64,000 nt of DNA, taken from NCBI RefSeq assembly GCF_004364245.1, contig NZ_SOAV01000005.1:310001-374000 (forward strand), read 5' to 3'. The notes beneath the pieces were generated by a model. The model ran no database searches, was not told the origin of the DNA, and was given only the letters and a program-made list of their open reading frames with translations. The stretch is from Streptomyces sp. BK208 (lineage in GTDB: Bacteria; Actinomycetota; Actinomycetes; Streptomycetales; Streptomycetaceae). The position numbers and the translations under genes were made by a program. This document shows, one piece after another, positions 37,304-48,871 of this stretch; the first letter of the stretch is position 1, and the number at the start of each line of letters is the position of its first letter.

Positions 37304-38428
37304 TCAACCGGATGTCGACGGCAGGCCCGGAAGAGTGATGAGGATCCGGCAGCCCCGCTCGGATTCGGCCACCCCGATCCGGCCGCCGTGCAGATCGACC
37401 GCCCAGCGCGCGATCGCCAGGCCGAGACCGGTGCCGCCGTCGCTGCCCGGACCGTGCGGCCGCGACACCGAACCCCGGTTGAACCGCTCGAAGACCCGGC
37501 GCCACTCCGAACGCGGGATGCCGGGGCCCTCGTCCAGCACCTCGAGCTCCAGGGACTCGGGCAGCTCCCCGCGCCGCGCCCGGACCGTCACCCGGCCGTG
37601 CGGCGGACTGTGCTTGACGGCGTTGTCGATGAGGTTGGCGACGACCTGGTGGATGCGCTCGGGGTCGGCGTGCGCGGTCAGCTCCGGCGGGAAGACGTCC
37701 AGGGCCAGGTGCACGTCGGTGCGGGTGTGGCTGCCGGAGCCTGAGGCGATGCCAGCGCGGGCGGAGGCGACCATGTTGGCCTCCTTGAGCACGCCCGACA
37801 GGTAGGGCCACACCTCGAAGCGCCGCTTGCGCAGCGGTATCACGCCGTTGTCCAGGCGGGAGAGGTCGAGGAGCGTCTCCACCAGCCGGCCGAGCCGCTC
37901 GGTCTGCCCGAGGGCCGTGCGCATGGTCTCCGGGTCGGCCTCGGTGACGCCGTCGACGATGTTCTCCAGCACCGCGCGCAGCCCCGCGATCGGGGTGCGC
38001 AGCTCGTGCGAGACGTTCGCCACCAGCTCCTTGCGCTGGAGGTCCTGCGCCTCCAGGTCGTCGGCCATGCGGTTGATGGTGACGGCCAGGTCGCCCAGCT
38101 CGTCGCGGCGGTTCTCCCGCACCCGGCGGGTGTAGTCGCCGTGCGAGATGGACCGGGCGACGGCGTTCATCTCGTCCAGCGGCGCGGTCAGCGAGTGCGC
38201 AACGAACTGCGTGATCAGCAGCGTGGCGATCATCGAGAACACCGTGATGAAGCGCAGCTCCGTCTTGGTGTGCACCGCGATCACCGAGAGACCGGTGGTG
38301 ATCAGCACCGACGTGACGACGAGGGCGCCCAGCTTGGTCTTGATCGAGAACGGGCGTACGCCGCCCCAGGGGTCCCCGGCGGTCCGGCGGCCGGGGTTCC
38401 TGCGTGCGGCTTCCCGTCCCCGGCTCAT
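37304..38428 (-). CDS. Two-component sensor histidine kinase
   Basis: A 374-residue membrane kinase. Two transmembrane helices (about residues 33-52 and 60-80) enclose only a few extracellular residues, so the sensor is intramembrane-like. A HAMP segment and a HisKA box with His141 in VSHELRTP follow. The ATPase has N-box [13 protein letters not shown]1 DEGPGIP and G2 GGTGLGLAI. The ATG overlaps the regulator's TGA (ATGA). The TM spacing suggests a membrane-stress or lipid signal, but the stimulus is unknown. Confidence 0.92.
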   Translation of the reverse strand: MSRGREAARRNPGRRTAGDPWGGVRPFSIKTKLGALVVTSVLITTGLSVIAVHTKTELRFITVFSMIATLLITQFVAHSLTAPLDEMNAVARSISHGDYTRRVRENRRDELGDLAVTINRMADDLEAQDLQRKELVANVSHELRTPIAGLRAVLENIVDGVTEADPETMRTALGQTERLGRLVETLLDLSRLDNGVIPLRKRRFEVWPYLSGVLKEANMVASARAGIASGSGSHTRTDVHLALDVFPPELTAHADPERIHQVVANLIDNAVKHSPPHGRVTVRARRGELPESLELEVLDEGPGIPRSEWRRVFERFNRGSVSRPHGPGSDGGTGLGLAIARWAVDLHGGRIGVAESERGCRILITLPGLPSTSG

Positions 38429-39159
38429 GGCGTCGGCGTCTCCAGCGCGTAGCCCACGCCGTGCACGGTGCGGATGCGCTCGGCGCCGATCTTCCGGCGC
38501 AGCGCCTTGATGTGGCTGTCCACGGTCCGGGTGCCGGAGGCGTCCGCCCAGTCCCACACCTCGGCGAGCAGCTGCTCGCGGGAGAGCACCGCGCGCGGGG
38601 TGTTCGCCAGGCAGACCAGCAGGTCGAACTCGGTCGGCGTGAGGTGGACGTCCTCGCTGCGCACCCGTACCCGGCGCTGCGCGTGGTCGATCTCCAGCTC
38701 GCCCAGGCGCAGGATGCCGCTGCGCGGCGTCGAGGCGGCCACCACGGCCCGCTCCACCCGCCGCAGCAGCACGTGCACACGGGCGGCCAGCTCGCGCATC
38801 GAGAACGGCTTGGTCATGTAGTCGTCGGCGCCCACGCCGAGACCCACCAGCATGTCCGTCTCGTCGTCGCGCGCGGTGAGCATCAGCACCGGCACCGGCC
38901 GCTGGGCCTGCACGCGGCGGCAGACCTCCAGGCCGTCGAAGCCGGGCAGCATGATGTCGAGGATCAGCAGGTCGGGCTGCCAGGCCTCGGCCGTGTCGAC
39001 GGCGGACGGACCGTCGCCCGCCGTCTGCACCAGGAATCCCTCGGCGCGCAGGCGTGTCGCGATGGCGTCCACGATCGTCTGATCGTCCTCGACCACCAGC
39101 ACCCGGCGCTGTGCGCCCTGCGTGGCCGTGCCGTTGTGGGAGGTCTGTGTCTGCTCCAT
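38425..39159 (-). CDS. OmpR/PhoB-family response regulator
   Basis: A 244-residue regulator. The receiver domain holds the acidic pair (VEDDQ), the phospho-acceptor Asp68 in LLILDIMLPG and the conserved Lys in DDYMTKPF. The C-terminal winged helix (LTPTEFDLLVCLANTPRAVLSREQLL, TVDSHIKALRRKIG) is of the OmpR class. It is the first gene of a two-gene operon with the sensor kinase. The target genes are not known. Confidence 0.93.
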   Translation of the reverse strand: MEQTQTSHNGTATQGAQRRVLVVEDDQTIVDAIATRLRAEGFLVQTAGDGPSAVDTAEAWQPDLLILDIMLPGFDGLEVCRRVQAQRPVPVLMLTARDDETDMLVGLGVGADDYMTKPFSMRELAARVHVLLRRVERAVVAASTPRSGILRLGELEIDHAQRRVRVRSEDVHLTPTEFDLLVCLANTPRAVLSREQLLAEVWDWADASGTRTVDSHIKALRRKIGAERIRTVHGVGYALETPTP

Positions 39160-39271
39160 CGCCCGCCCCTGAGGTGTGCTCTCGGAATCCGTGGGGTGAT
39201 CCCATGACTGCGCTTGACGCTTGAATGATCTGCGTCAGGGCAGCAGCGTACGGGGAGTCACCGCGCCTTTG

Positions 39272-39970
39272 CTATCCAGGCCCGACGCCGATGTGGATGA
39301 CGTCCGGAACGCCCCGGGCAACGGGGATCTCTTCGGTACGCACCTGCTGGAAACCGGCATTACGCAAGGTTTCTTCGAATTCCGGAGAGGGCTGTGCGGA
39401 CCACACGGCGAGCACCCCGCCGGGCCTCAACAGCCGTGCGCAGTCCGCAAGTCCGGACGGTCCGTACAGCCCGTCGTTGCCCTCGGTGACGGTCCAGCCG
39501 GGGCCGTTGTCGATGTCCAGACACAGGGCGTCGTACGTGTCGGATGTCTCATGGACGTACGCGACCAGGTCCGCCTCGACGATCTCCGTGCGCGGGTCGG
39601 CCAGCGCGCCGGCGGACAGCGCGGCCAGCGGCCCGGTGCGGTGCCAGCCGATGATCGCGCGCTCGCGTTCGACGACCGCGATCCGGCCCCAGCGGGGATC
39701 GGCGGCCGCGTGGACGAGGGAGAAGCCGACGCCGAGCCCGCCGATGAGCAGGCGGGGCGCGGTCCGCCCGCCGGAGGCGGCCAGCGCGTCGGCCGCCGCG
39801 TCGATCAGGCGCCGCTCCGAGCGCCCGTCGGAGGTGTCCATCAGGAAGCAACCGTTCGCGATGATCTGCAGCAGCCCCCCGTGCCGGCGCAGGACCACCT
39901 CGCCGTACGGGCCGTCACGGCGGTCCAGCACCTCGGGGGCTTCGGGGGAGTCGTGTGGAGTCAGGGGCAT
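39272..39970 (-). CDS. Spermidine-synthase-like methyltransferase-fold protein
   Basis: A 232-residue protein of the spermine/spermidine synthase superfamily. LLIGGLGVGFSLVHAA is the cofactor loop, followed by IAVVERERAIIGWH and the acidic DALCLDIDNGPGW. It lacks the usual N-terminal beta-hairpin domain, so polyamine synthesis is uncertain. Related proteins are often annotated simply as spermidine synthase-like. The very long in-frame opening upstream runs antisense through lon and is a shadow; the ATG at 39970 is used. It is divergent from lon. Confidence 0.75.
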   Translation of the reverse strand: MPLTPHDSPEAPEVLDRRDGPYGEVVLRRHGGLLQIIANGCFLMDTSDGRSERRLIDAAADALAASGGRTAPRLLIGGLGVGFSLVHAAADPRWGRIAVVERERAIIGWHRTGPLAALSAGALADPRTEIVEADLVAYVHETSDTYDALCLDIDNGPGWTVTEGNDGLYGPSGLADCARLLRPGGVLAVWSAQPSPEFEETLRNAGFQQVRTEEIPVARGVPDVIHIGVGPG

Positions 39971-40056
39971 CGGCCCATCCTGGCACCCGCCCGGCGGGGA
40001 ATGGCGGTCGGTTTCGCGGTGCTCTCCCGGGAGCCGGGACGCCCGCCCGCTGTGAT

Positions 40057-40070
40057 CGCTCAGAGCGAAC
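40057..40070 (-). promoter_or_regulatory. ClgR box upstream of lon
   Basis: Read on the minus strand this is GTTCGC-N5-GCG, an exact match to the ClgR recognition core. ClgR activates clp and lon genes in Streptomyces. The site lies 75 bases upstream of the lon ATG. Confidence 0.6.
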
Positions 40071-40103
40071 ACCCCTGGGGGAACATTCGAGGGCTCCCTT
40101 TCA

Positions 40104-40122
40104 TTGAGTCCATGTAACTCAA
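40104..40122 (+). promoter_or_regulatory. HAIR element (HspR operator) upstream of lon
   Basis: TTGAGT-N7-ACTCAA matches the HAIR inverted repeat bound by HspR. The outermost consensus C and G are not conserved. It ends 22 bases before the lon ATG. Membership of lon in the HspR/HAIR heat-shock regulon is established in actinomycetes. Confidence 0.8.
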
Positions 40123-40144
40123 CTTGACTGCCGAAGGGGAGATC

Positions 40145-42589
<2,445 letters not shown>

Positions 42590-42623
42590 GCACTGGGGGA
42601 GGGCGCGGCCGGATGAGAAAGGG

Positions 42624-42656
42624 GAAGGCCCGGACTCCGTGTGGGTCCGGGCCTTC
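42624..42656 (+). terminator. lon terminator
   Basis: A perfect 12-base stem (GAAGGCCCGGAC with GTCCGGGCCTTC) around a 9-base loop, 34 bases after the lon stop. Confidence 0.75.
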
Positions 42657-42676
42657 GCTCTGCCTTGGCGGCGCCG

Positions 42677-42906
42677 TCAGCCGTTGGCGAGTGCCTGCAC
42701 GCGGTCCAGTGCGCCGTTGCTGTGTCTGTCCGGGGGTGACCCCCGGGCCCCCGGCCGGAGGGTGTGCCGCTCAGCCGTTCGCGAGTGCCTGCACGCGGTC
42801 CAGTGCGCCGTTGCTGTGTCTGTCCGGGGGCGACCCCCGTACCCCCGGCCGGAGGGTGAGCCGCTCAGCCGTTCGCGAGTGCCTGCACGCGGTCCAGTGC
42901 GCCGTT
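42677..42906. repeat. 94-base tandem repeats derived from the 3' end of the GH25 gene
   Basis: Three starts with period 94: 42677, 42771 and 42865. The first two units are full length and nearly identical. The third is the last 42 bases of the GH25 gene itself, after which the match stops. Each full unit carries the gene's final codons and stop plus a CCGGGGG...CCCCCGG hairpin segment. Most of the differences lie in or near the hairpin. Confidence 0.85.
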
Positions 42907-43692
42907 GAACTTGTTGTGGTCGCCGACCGTCGGGCCGGACGACGTGTACTGCCACATCGTCTGGTAGGCCCAGCCGGCCGGCAGCGTCCCCACCGCCGTC
43001 GCGTACCGGGCGATCCACAGCGGGTTGTTCGCCGCGAAGCCGCCGTAGTTGCCGGTGCACTGGGTCCACCAGCTGGTGGCCGTGTAGATGACGGCGTCCC
43101 GGCCGGTGCGGGCCTTGTACTGGTTCAGGAACTCCTGGATCCAGGTCACCATCGCGCTCTGCGTCTTGCCGTAGCAGGCGGCCCCGTACGGGTTCCACTC
43201 GATGTCCAGCGCGCCCGGCAGCGTCCTGCCGTCCCGGGACCAGCCGCCGCCGTGATCGACGAAGTAGTTGGCCTGGGTGGCGCCGTTCGTCGTGTCCGGC
43301 GTGGCGAAGTGGTACGCGCCGCGGATCATGCCGACGTTGTAGGAGCCGTTGTACTGCTGGGCGAAGTACGGGTTGGTGTAGTACGTCCCCTCGGTGGCCT
43401 TGGCGTAGGCCCACCGGACGCCGCTGTTCCACAGCGTCGACCAGGCGACGTTGCCCTGGTGGCTGGAGACGTCGACGCCCTCGGTCTGAGCCGCGCGGCC
43501 CGGGACGGGGGTGCCGTGCTCGCCGTCGTGGGCCGCGACGCCCATGCCCATGTGGGCGGAGCCGCGGGCCGGGACGTCCGCGGACGACGAGGCGTCGGCG
43601 GGGAGCGTGAACACGAGGGAGAACGCGGCGAGCAGGATGCCGGTGACGGCGAAGCGCCGTCCGCGGGCCGATCCGGATCTGTGCACGAGCAT
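42865..43692 (-). CDS. Secreted glycoside hydrolase family 25 muramidase
   Basis: A 275-residue exported lysozyme-like enzyme that should cleave the beta-1,4 bond of peptidoglycan glycan. An RSGSARGRR n-region and hydrophobic VTGILLAAFSLVFTL form the signal peptide (to about residue 34). GVDVSSHQG (Asp74) and GALDIEWNP (Asp163, Glu165) are the family's catalytic strand motifs. GGAGGG lies just before the ATG at 43692, and the in-frame extension upstream was rejected. The 3' end (NGALDRVQALANG) is duplicated twice downstream as 94-base tandem units. Confidence 0.88.
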   Translation of the reverse strand: MLVHRSGSARGRRFAVTGILLAAFSLVFTLPADASSSADVPARGSAHMGMGVAAHDGEHGTPVPGRAAQTEGVDVSSHQGNVAWSTLWNSGVRWAYAKATEGTYYTNPYFAQQYNGSYNVGMIRGAYHFATPDTTNGATQANYFVDHGGGWSRDGRTLPGALDIEWNPYGAACYGKTQSAMVTWIQEFLNQYKARTGRDAVIYTATSWWTQCTGNYGGFAANNPLWIARYATAVGTLPAGWAYQTMWQYTSSGPTVGDHNKFNGALDRVQALANG

Positions 43693-43931
43693 GACGTGCC
43701 CTCCGATGGCTCGGTGGTGCTCGGTGGGGGAAGCGCGAGTGGGGAGAACCCGCGTCTGGCGTGCGCATGCCATCCGGGGGTCCGGTGAAGACGCTACGCA
43801 CGTAGAACGGGGCGGGGGAAGAGGGGCCGGGAGCCGCCGTTGGTCTAAGCCTGCGAAATACTTGTCGAGCTGCGGCGATGGCGGCGCATGGCGGAAACTT
43901 TCAGGACCCGAAAATCGAGGCAGGGGCTGAC

Positions 43932-44426
43932 GTGCACGAAGACGGCAACGGGGGCGGTCGCGGAGTTGGATCCCACCTGTCCGGCAGTGGTGTGAACCAG
44001 CCGGAGTTCCTGGCCCTGGAGCGGGAGTTGACCGTCCTGCTGCGGCGGGCCAGGGCCAACCAGGGCGAGATGGCCCGGGAGGTCCACCCCGACCTGGAGC
44101 CGTCCGCGTACGGCCTGCTCGTCCGGCTCGGGGAGTGCGGCGGCCAGCGCGCCACCGACCTCGCCGCCTATATCGGCGTCGGGAAGGCGACGATGTCCCG
44201 CCAGTTGCGCGCCCTGGAGGAACTCGGGCTCGTCGCCCGCGAGCCGGACCCCGCCGACGGCCGGGCCTGGCTGGTCACCCTGACCCAGGAAGGCCAGGAC
44301 CGCGTCGGCCGGGTCCGGGAGGCCCGCCGCGCCCGGTACGCCGGCCGGCTCTCCGACTGGGACCCGCGCGAGGTGACGGAGCTGGCCCGGCTGCTGCACG
44401 AACTCAACCGGGGCATGGAGAAGTAG
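43932..44426 (+). CDS. MarR-family transcriptional regulator
   Basis: A 164-residue winged-helix protein. After a Gly-rich N-terminus, the dimerisation helix FLALERELTVLLRRARANQ precedes ATDLAAYIGVGKATMSRQLRALEELGLV, the recognition helix-turn-helix. The wing follows in EPDPADGRAWLVTLTQEG. GTG 43932 is taken as the start, after a GGGG-type site. ATG 43878 and GTG 43971 are possible. It is divergent from the GH25 gene, 239 bases away, and could regulate it. The ligand is unknown. Confidence 0.82.
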   Translation: MHEDGNGGGRGVGSHLSGSGVNQPEFLALERELTVLLRRARANQGEMAREVHPDLEPSAYGLLVRLGECGGQRATDLAAYIGVGKATMSRQLRALEELGLVAREPDPADGRAWLVTLTQEGQDRVGRVREARRARYAGRLSDWDPREVTELARLLHELNRGMEK

Positions 44427-44456
44427 CGCCGGACCCCGGCGGCGACGCCGCCCGCC

Positions 44457-45248
44457 TCACAGCTCGGCGTAGACCACCGTCGCGTCGTCGTGCGCCTTGC
44501 CGCGTCCGAGGAAGGCGCGCTGGCCCTCCGCGTCCGCCCGCTCCAGCTCCCGGACCCGGTCCACCAGGGCCTGCGCCCCCTGCTTGCGCACCAGCGCGAG
44601 GCAGTCGGCCCAGTCGCCCTCCCCGAACCGCTCCACCCACCGCGCCGCGCCGTCCGTCAGCGCCGCCACCGTCCGCACCGCGCCGCGCGGCAGCGCCCCC
44701 GTCACGGCGCGCGCCGCCACCTCCGGGTCGGCCGCGGCCGTGAAGAACCCGCCCTCCTTGTTGCGCAGCTCGGCGTCGATCACCGCGTCGCTCACGAGGG
44801 CCGAGCGGGGCAGCCGGGAGAGCCGGTCGTCCAGCACGGCCGTGAGGGCGCCGTCCGGGGCCTCCAGGAGCAGGGCCGAGTCGGACAGGACCAGGTACTC
44901 GACCGAGGCCGGGGACCAGCGGGCGAGAACCACGGTTGCCTGCGGGGTACGCGGGTGAGAAAGGTCACAGGTTTCCGCGTGGGCTGCCGCGGTACGAGCG
45001 ATGGCGCGGGACAGGGTTTCGGTGAGGGGAAGATCCGGGAGTGAAGCGGTCAGTTCGGTCAGTGCTCCACCGAGGCGCGCCGTGAACCAGGGCACGGAAT
45101 GCAGACAGCCCGTCGGGGTCCGCGGCGGTGTCACACCGTCCAGCACGACCAGCGAGCCGCCCTGCCCCGAGGCGGGCAGCGCGACGCTCGCGAAGTCCTC
45201 GTTGGGCTGGTCGGCGAGGCCAGGTTCCGAGGCGAGTTCCGTTCGCAT
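44457..45248 (-). CDS. PP2C-like protein phosphatase
   Basis: A 263-residue single-domain protein of the PP2C/SpoIIE fold. QPNEDFASV near the N-terminus is the first metal-binding box. SLVVLDGVTPP is the second; the usual DGMGG is altered to DGVTP. ALTDGAARWVERFG and KAHDDATVVYAEL supply later Asp ligands. The altered second box may reduce activity, so a regulatory role is possible. The ATG at 45248 begins the conserved region; the longer frame to 45380 does not look coding. It converges on the MarR gene, 30 bases apart. Confidence 0.75.
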   Translation of the reverse strand: MRTELASEPGLADQPNEDFASVALPASGQGGSLVVLDGVTPPRTPTGCLHSVPWFTARLGGALTELTASLPDLPLTETLSRAIARTAAAHAETCDLSHPRTPQATVVLARWSPASVEYLVLSDSALLLEAPDGALTAVLDDRLSRLPRSALVSDAVIDAELRNKEGGFFTAAADPEVAARAVTGALPRGAVRTVAALTDGAARWVERFGEGDWADCLALVRKQGAQALVDRVRELERADAEGQRAFLGRGKAHDDATVVYAEL

Positions 45249-45691
45249 CCGGCCAGTCTGCACGACCCCTTCACAGTGTTCGCAAAAGGCTGGCAACTTC
45301 CCCGGGATCACCGCAGTGGCGCAGGTCAGGCGCCGGATTTGGGATGGAATCCCATCCCCGGACGGCGCGTGGCGGCACATAGTGCCACCGCCTGTCGCAG
45401 ACGTCCAACCGGCTCACCGGACGGCCGTTCGGCACGAGCCAGGGGAACTTGCTCCCCAACTCCCCTCCGGGGTTCACTCCTTCGGGTGGCGGGTCGGATG
45501 ATGCGCGCTCACCGTCCACCGGCACTGGGAGGGTCGGGAACCGGTGGGGGGCCTGCCCCGCTCACGCGGTCTCCCCGCCCGGCGCGCTGTCGGCGGCCGG
45601 GGAACAGCCCAGCGCCCGGCGGCGGGCGTACGCGCCCCCGACCGGCCAGTTGACGGAGCGCCACCCGGGCCCACGGGTACACGAGTCAGGA
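45249..45691. other. 443-base intergenic region before the conservon
   Basis: It separates the divergent phosphatase and conservon genes and must hold both promoters, but none was assigned. A 7-base hairpin (GGGATGG/CCATCCC, 45341-45358) and an imperfect one near 45368-45390 (GGCGGCAC-ATA-GTGCCACC) are visible. The open frames here are compositional. Confidence 0.5.
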
Positions 45692-48600
45692 ATGCGAGCA
45701 CCGGTGCAGAAGACGCGGCCTCGTCGCACAGGCAAGCAGGCGGCCCCCGCGGGGAGCGTGGAGCGCACCCCCGGCACCTCCACCCCTCCGCCGCCACAGG
45801 CCCCTGTCGGCAAGGGCCGCCCCACCCACGTACGCAACCGCCTCATCGTCGCCGTGGCGGTCGTGGCGGCCGCCGTCGCCGGGGCCGGAGCGCCCTCGCT
45901 GGTGACCGCCTCCGGGCAACTGAACGACTCCCAGGAACTGGTGACGCTCGCCGAGCAGACCCAGGGCGCGCTGACCCTCGCCCACTCCCTCGCCGACGAG
46001 CGCGACGAGGTCACGCCGTACATCGCGGCCGGCCGCCCGAAGTCCAAGGCGCCCTCCGAGCAGCGCAGCGCCCGCGTCGACCGCCAGGTCGAGGAACTGC
46101 GCGCCGACCCCGACACGCCCGCCTCCCTGCGCGAGGACCTCGACTCCGTCGCGGCGCTGCGCCGGGCCGCGCTCACCGGCAAGAGCACCGCCCTCGAAGC
46201 CCACCAGGCGTACGCGAAGGCCATCGCCGAACTCCACGCCCTGGCCGAGGAGCTGGGCGAGAAGATGCCGCCCCGCGCGGGCGCCGGCGCCCACGCGCTC
46301 GCCGAGCTGGACACCGCCGTCCAACAGGCCGCCGCCACCCGGGGGTTGCTGCTCGCGGCCCTGTCCGTGCCCAGCACCACCCGGACGGTCATCGACCCGG
46401 TCACCGGCCTGCCGACCGAGACGAGCACCACCTCCGACTCCGACGCCGAGCAGCGCGACGCGCTCTCCGCCGCCGCGCAGCAGGCGCGCGTCCGCTCCGA
46501 CGCCGCCCTCGCCGGCTTCCGCGAGGGCGCTCCCAAGGAGGCCCGGAGCAGCTTCGACGCCACGGTCGCCGGGCCCGAGGTCAACTCGGCCGAGAAGTAC
46601 CTCGCCGGCCTCACCGACGAACCGACGCTCTCCGACGGCGACCTGGGCACCAGCACCAAGCGGCTGGAGGCCGCCCTCTCCGCCCGCGTCGACGCGATGC
46701 GCGGCGCCGAGGCCGCGCTGTACGCGAAGCGCGTCCAGGGCCTGGAGCAGCTGCGCGACGACGACGTCACGGCGCTGGAGATCCGGATCGCCGTCCTCGG
46801 CGCCCTGGTCCTGCTCGCCGTCGGTATCGCCACCGCCCTCGCGCGCACCCTCACCCGCCCGCTGTCGGTGCTGCGGCGCGGCTCGGCCCGGCTGGCCGGG
46901 GCGGAGGACCCGGCGGCAGAGGAGCCGATCGCCTTCACCGGCCGCAACGACGAGTTCGCGCAGGTCGTCCGCTCCGTCAACGCCCTGCACACGCAGGCCG
47001 CCACGCTCGCCGGACGGGTCGCCACGCTGGAGTCCGACCGCAAGCACCTGGTCGGCCAGCGGCAGAAGATGGCCGACGCCCGCGAGGAACTGCGCGCCGA
47101 ACTCGCCGAGTCCACGGCCCGCCTCGACGTGGTGCGCAAGAGCATCGGCTCCACCTTCGTCAACCTCGCCCTGCGCACCCTCGGCCTGGTCGAGCGGCAA
47201 CTCGCCGTCATCGAGAGCCTGGAGGAGCGCGAGCAGGACCCGGACCGCCTCGCGACCCTGTTCAAGCTCGACCACTTCGCCACGGTCATGCGCCGGCACA
47301 GCGAGAACCTCCTGGTCCTCGCCGGCACCGAACACGTCCAGCACAGCGCCTCACCGGTGCCGCTGGTCGACGTGGTCCGGGCCGCGGTCAGCGAGATCGA
47401 GCGGTACGAGCGGGTGCGCATCGCCGCGCTGCCGCCGCACGCGCACGTGGCCGGGTTCGCCGCCGACGACCTCTCCCACCTGCTGGCCGAGCTGATGGAG
47501 AACGCCACCTCCTTCTCGCCGCCCGACCTGCCCGTCGAGGTGTCCGGCTGGCTCCTGGAGAACGGCGAGGTGATGCTCTCCGTCCAGGACGAGGGCATCG
47601 GCATGGCCACCGAACGCCTCCAGCGGCTCAACGCCCGCCTCACCGCGTTCGACCCCGAGGCGCCCTACGAGCGGGAGGGCGAGTCGGGCGAGGACGGTCT
47701 CGGGCTCGGCCTCTACGTCGTCGCCAGGCTCGCCCACCGGCACGGGGCGCGGGTGCGGCTGCGGGAGCAGAAGCAGGGCGGGGTCGCGGCCGTCGTCGTG
47801 CTCCCCGGCCCCCTGCTCGCGGCGGCCCCGCCGGCCGCGCTGGCCCCGACCGTGCCGGTCTCCGACGGCACCGGCTCCTTCTCCCTGCCCGGCGCCGACG
47901 CGGAGGCCAACTCCAACGTCCTGCACGGGCGGGCGGAGAAGGCCGAGCGGGCGGACTCGGCGGGGCAGGGCGCCGGGCAGGAGGCCGACGGCCCGCGGCC
48001 GGCCTCCGGTACCGATCCGCTGGTCGCCTCGGCCGAGGAGGCCGTACGCCGCGCGGAGGCGGAAGCAGCGGCGGAGGCGCAAGCAGGGGCGGAGACGGAC
48101 GCGTCCAGCACCGACGTCCCCCACGCCGGCACCGCCCCGCCCCGGGCCACGGAGCCGGGCGAGCGCGAGGACCCCACCGGGACGGCCGACCCGGCGCCCG
48201 CGCAGCCGGAGGCGAGGCCCTCCTCCGAGGACTTCGAAACCGGTGAGGCCTCCGGAACCGGTGAGGACTGCGAAACCGGCCAGGACTCCGGAACCGGCCA
48301 GGACTCCAAGAGCCCCGAGGACGCTCCCGCCCCCGGCCGTGACCTCCCCGACGACGCCACGATGGCCCTCTTCCTGCCCGCCCTCGCGGAACCGGAGACC
48401 CGGCCGGCGCCCGCGGCCGACCCGTACGCCATCGGACCCGACGCCCACGACCGCGTGCCGGACCCGGCGGGGACGACCGCCCCGGCCCCGCAGCCGTCCG
48501 CACCGGAACCGGACGCACCGCGGCCGGCCGCCGCACCGCGGCCGGAGACCCCGGAACCGGACGCGCCGCAACAGGCGGAGTCAGGACCGGACCGACCCGA

Positions 48601-48871
48601 ACCGCACGACCGCGTCACCGACAAGGGCCTGCCCAAGCGGACCCCGAAGCTCACCACCCCCGCCGCGGTGCCGCGGCCGCGCACCTCGGGGTCCGTCGAC
48701 GCCGACGCGCTCCGCAGGCGCCTGGGCGGGTTCCGCCGGGGGGCGGAGGCCGGCCGCCGGGACGTCGAGGCGGAGATCGCCGACCGCACCGGGCAGAACC
48801 GGGCACCGGACGCGGCGGCGGACACAACCGAAGAAGCCACGGGGGGCACCGTCGAGGAGGCAAGCAGTTGA
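45692..48871 (+). CDS. cvnA: Conservon sensor histidine kinase (CvnA-type)
   Basis: A 1059-residue membrane kinase. TM1 lies at about residues 52-72 and TM2 at about 365-390, enclosing a ~290-residue helical extracellular domain of the nitrate/nitrite-sensing type. A HAMP segment follows, then a non-canonical dimerisation region (LALRTLGLVERQLAVIESLEER) without an obvious HxxxxP phospho-His box. The HATPase has LAELMENATSFSPP and DEGIGMA. The last ~350 residues are Pro/Glu/Ala-rich and disordered. CvnA proteins are thought to act on the roadblock/GTPase partners instead of a response regulator. The ATG at 45692 precedes a basic N-terminus. Confidence 0.9.
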   Translation: MRAPVQKTRPRRTGKQAAPAGSVERTPGTSTPPPPQAPVGKGRPTHVRNRLIVAVAVVAAAVAGAGAPSLVTASGQLNDSQELVTLAEQTQGALTLAHSLADERDEVTPYIAAGRPKSKAPSEQRSARVDRQVEELRADPDTPASLREDLDSVAALRRAALTGKSTALEAHQAYAKAIAELHALAEELGEKMPPRAGAGAHALAELDTAVQQAAATRGLLLAALSVPSTTRTVIDPVTGLPTETSTTSDSDAEQRDALSAAAQQARVRSDAALAGFREGAPKEARSSFDATVAGPEVNSAEKYLAGLTDEPTLSDGDLGTSTKRLEAALSARVDAMRGAEAALYAKRVQGLEQLRDDDVTALEIRIAVLGALVLLAVGIATALARTLTRPLSVLRRGSARLAGAEDPAAEEPIAFTGRNDEFAQVVRSVNALHTQAATLAGRVATLESDRKHLVGQRQKMADAREELRAELAESTARLDVVRKSIGSTFVNLALRTLGLVERQLAVIESLEEREQDPDRLATLFKLDHFATVMRRHSENLLVLAGTEHVQHSASPVPLVDVVRAAVSEIERYERVRIAALPPHAHVAGFAADDLSHLLAELMENATSFSPPDLPVEVSGWLLENGEVMLSVQDEGIGMATERLQRLNARLTAFDPEAPYEREGESGEDGLGLGLYVVARLAHRHGARVRLREQKQGGVAAVVVLPGPLLAAAPPAALAPTVPVSDGTGSFSLPGADAEANSNVLHGRAEKAERADSAGQGAGQEADGPRPASGTDPLVASAEEAVRRAEAEAAAEAQAGAETDASSTDVPHAGTAPPRATEPGEREDPTGTADPAPAQPEARPSSEDFETGEASGTGEDCETGQDSGTGQDSKSPEDAPAPGRDLPDDATMALFLPALAEPETRPAPAADPYAIGPDAHDRVPDPAGTTAPAPQPSAPEPDAPRPAAAPRPETPEPDAPQQAESGPDRPEPHDRVTDKGLPKRTPKLTTPAAVPRPRTSGSVDADALRRRLGGFRRGAEAGRRDVEAEIADRTGQNRAPDAAADTTEEATGGTVEEASS

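Noticed and set aside
42677..43801. An alternative frame reading through the 94-base repeats antisense to lon's downstream gap
   Set aside because: It is produced by the tandem repeats themselves. The true muramidase frame ends at the first stop, 42865.
45449..45691. Upstream in-frame extension of the conservon kinase
   Set aside because: There is no ribosome site and the residues are not kinase-like. The ATG at 45692 starts a basic N-terminus ahead of TM1.
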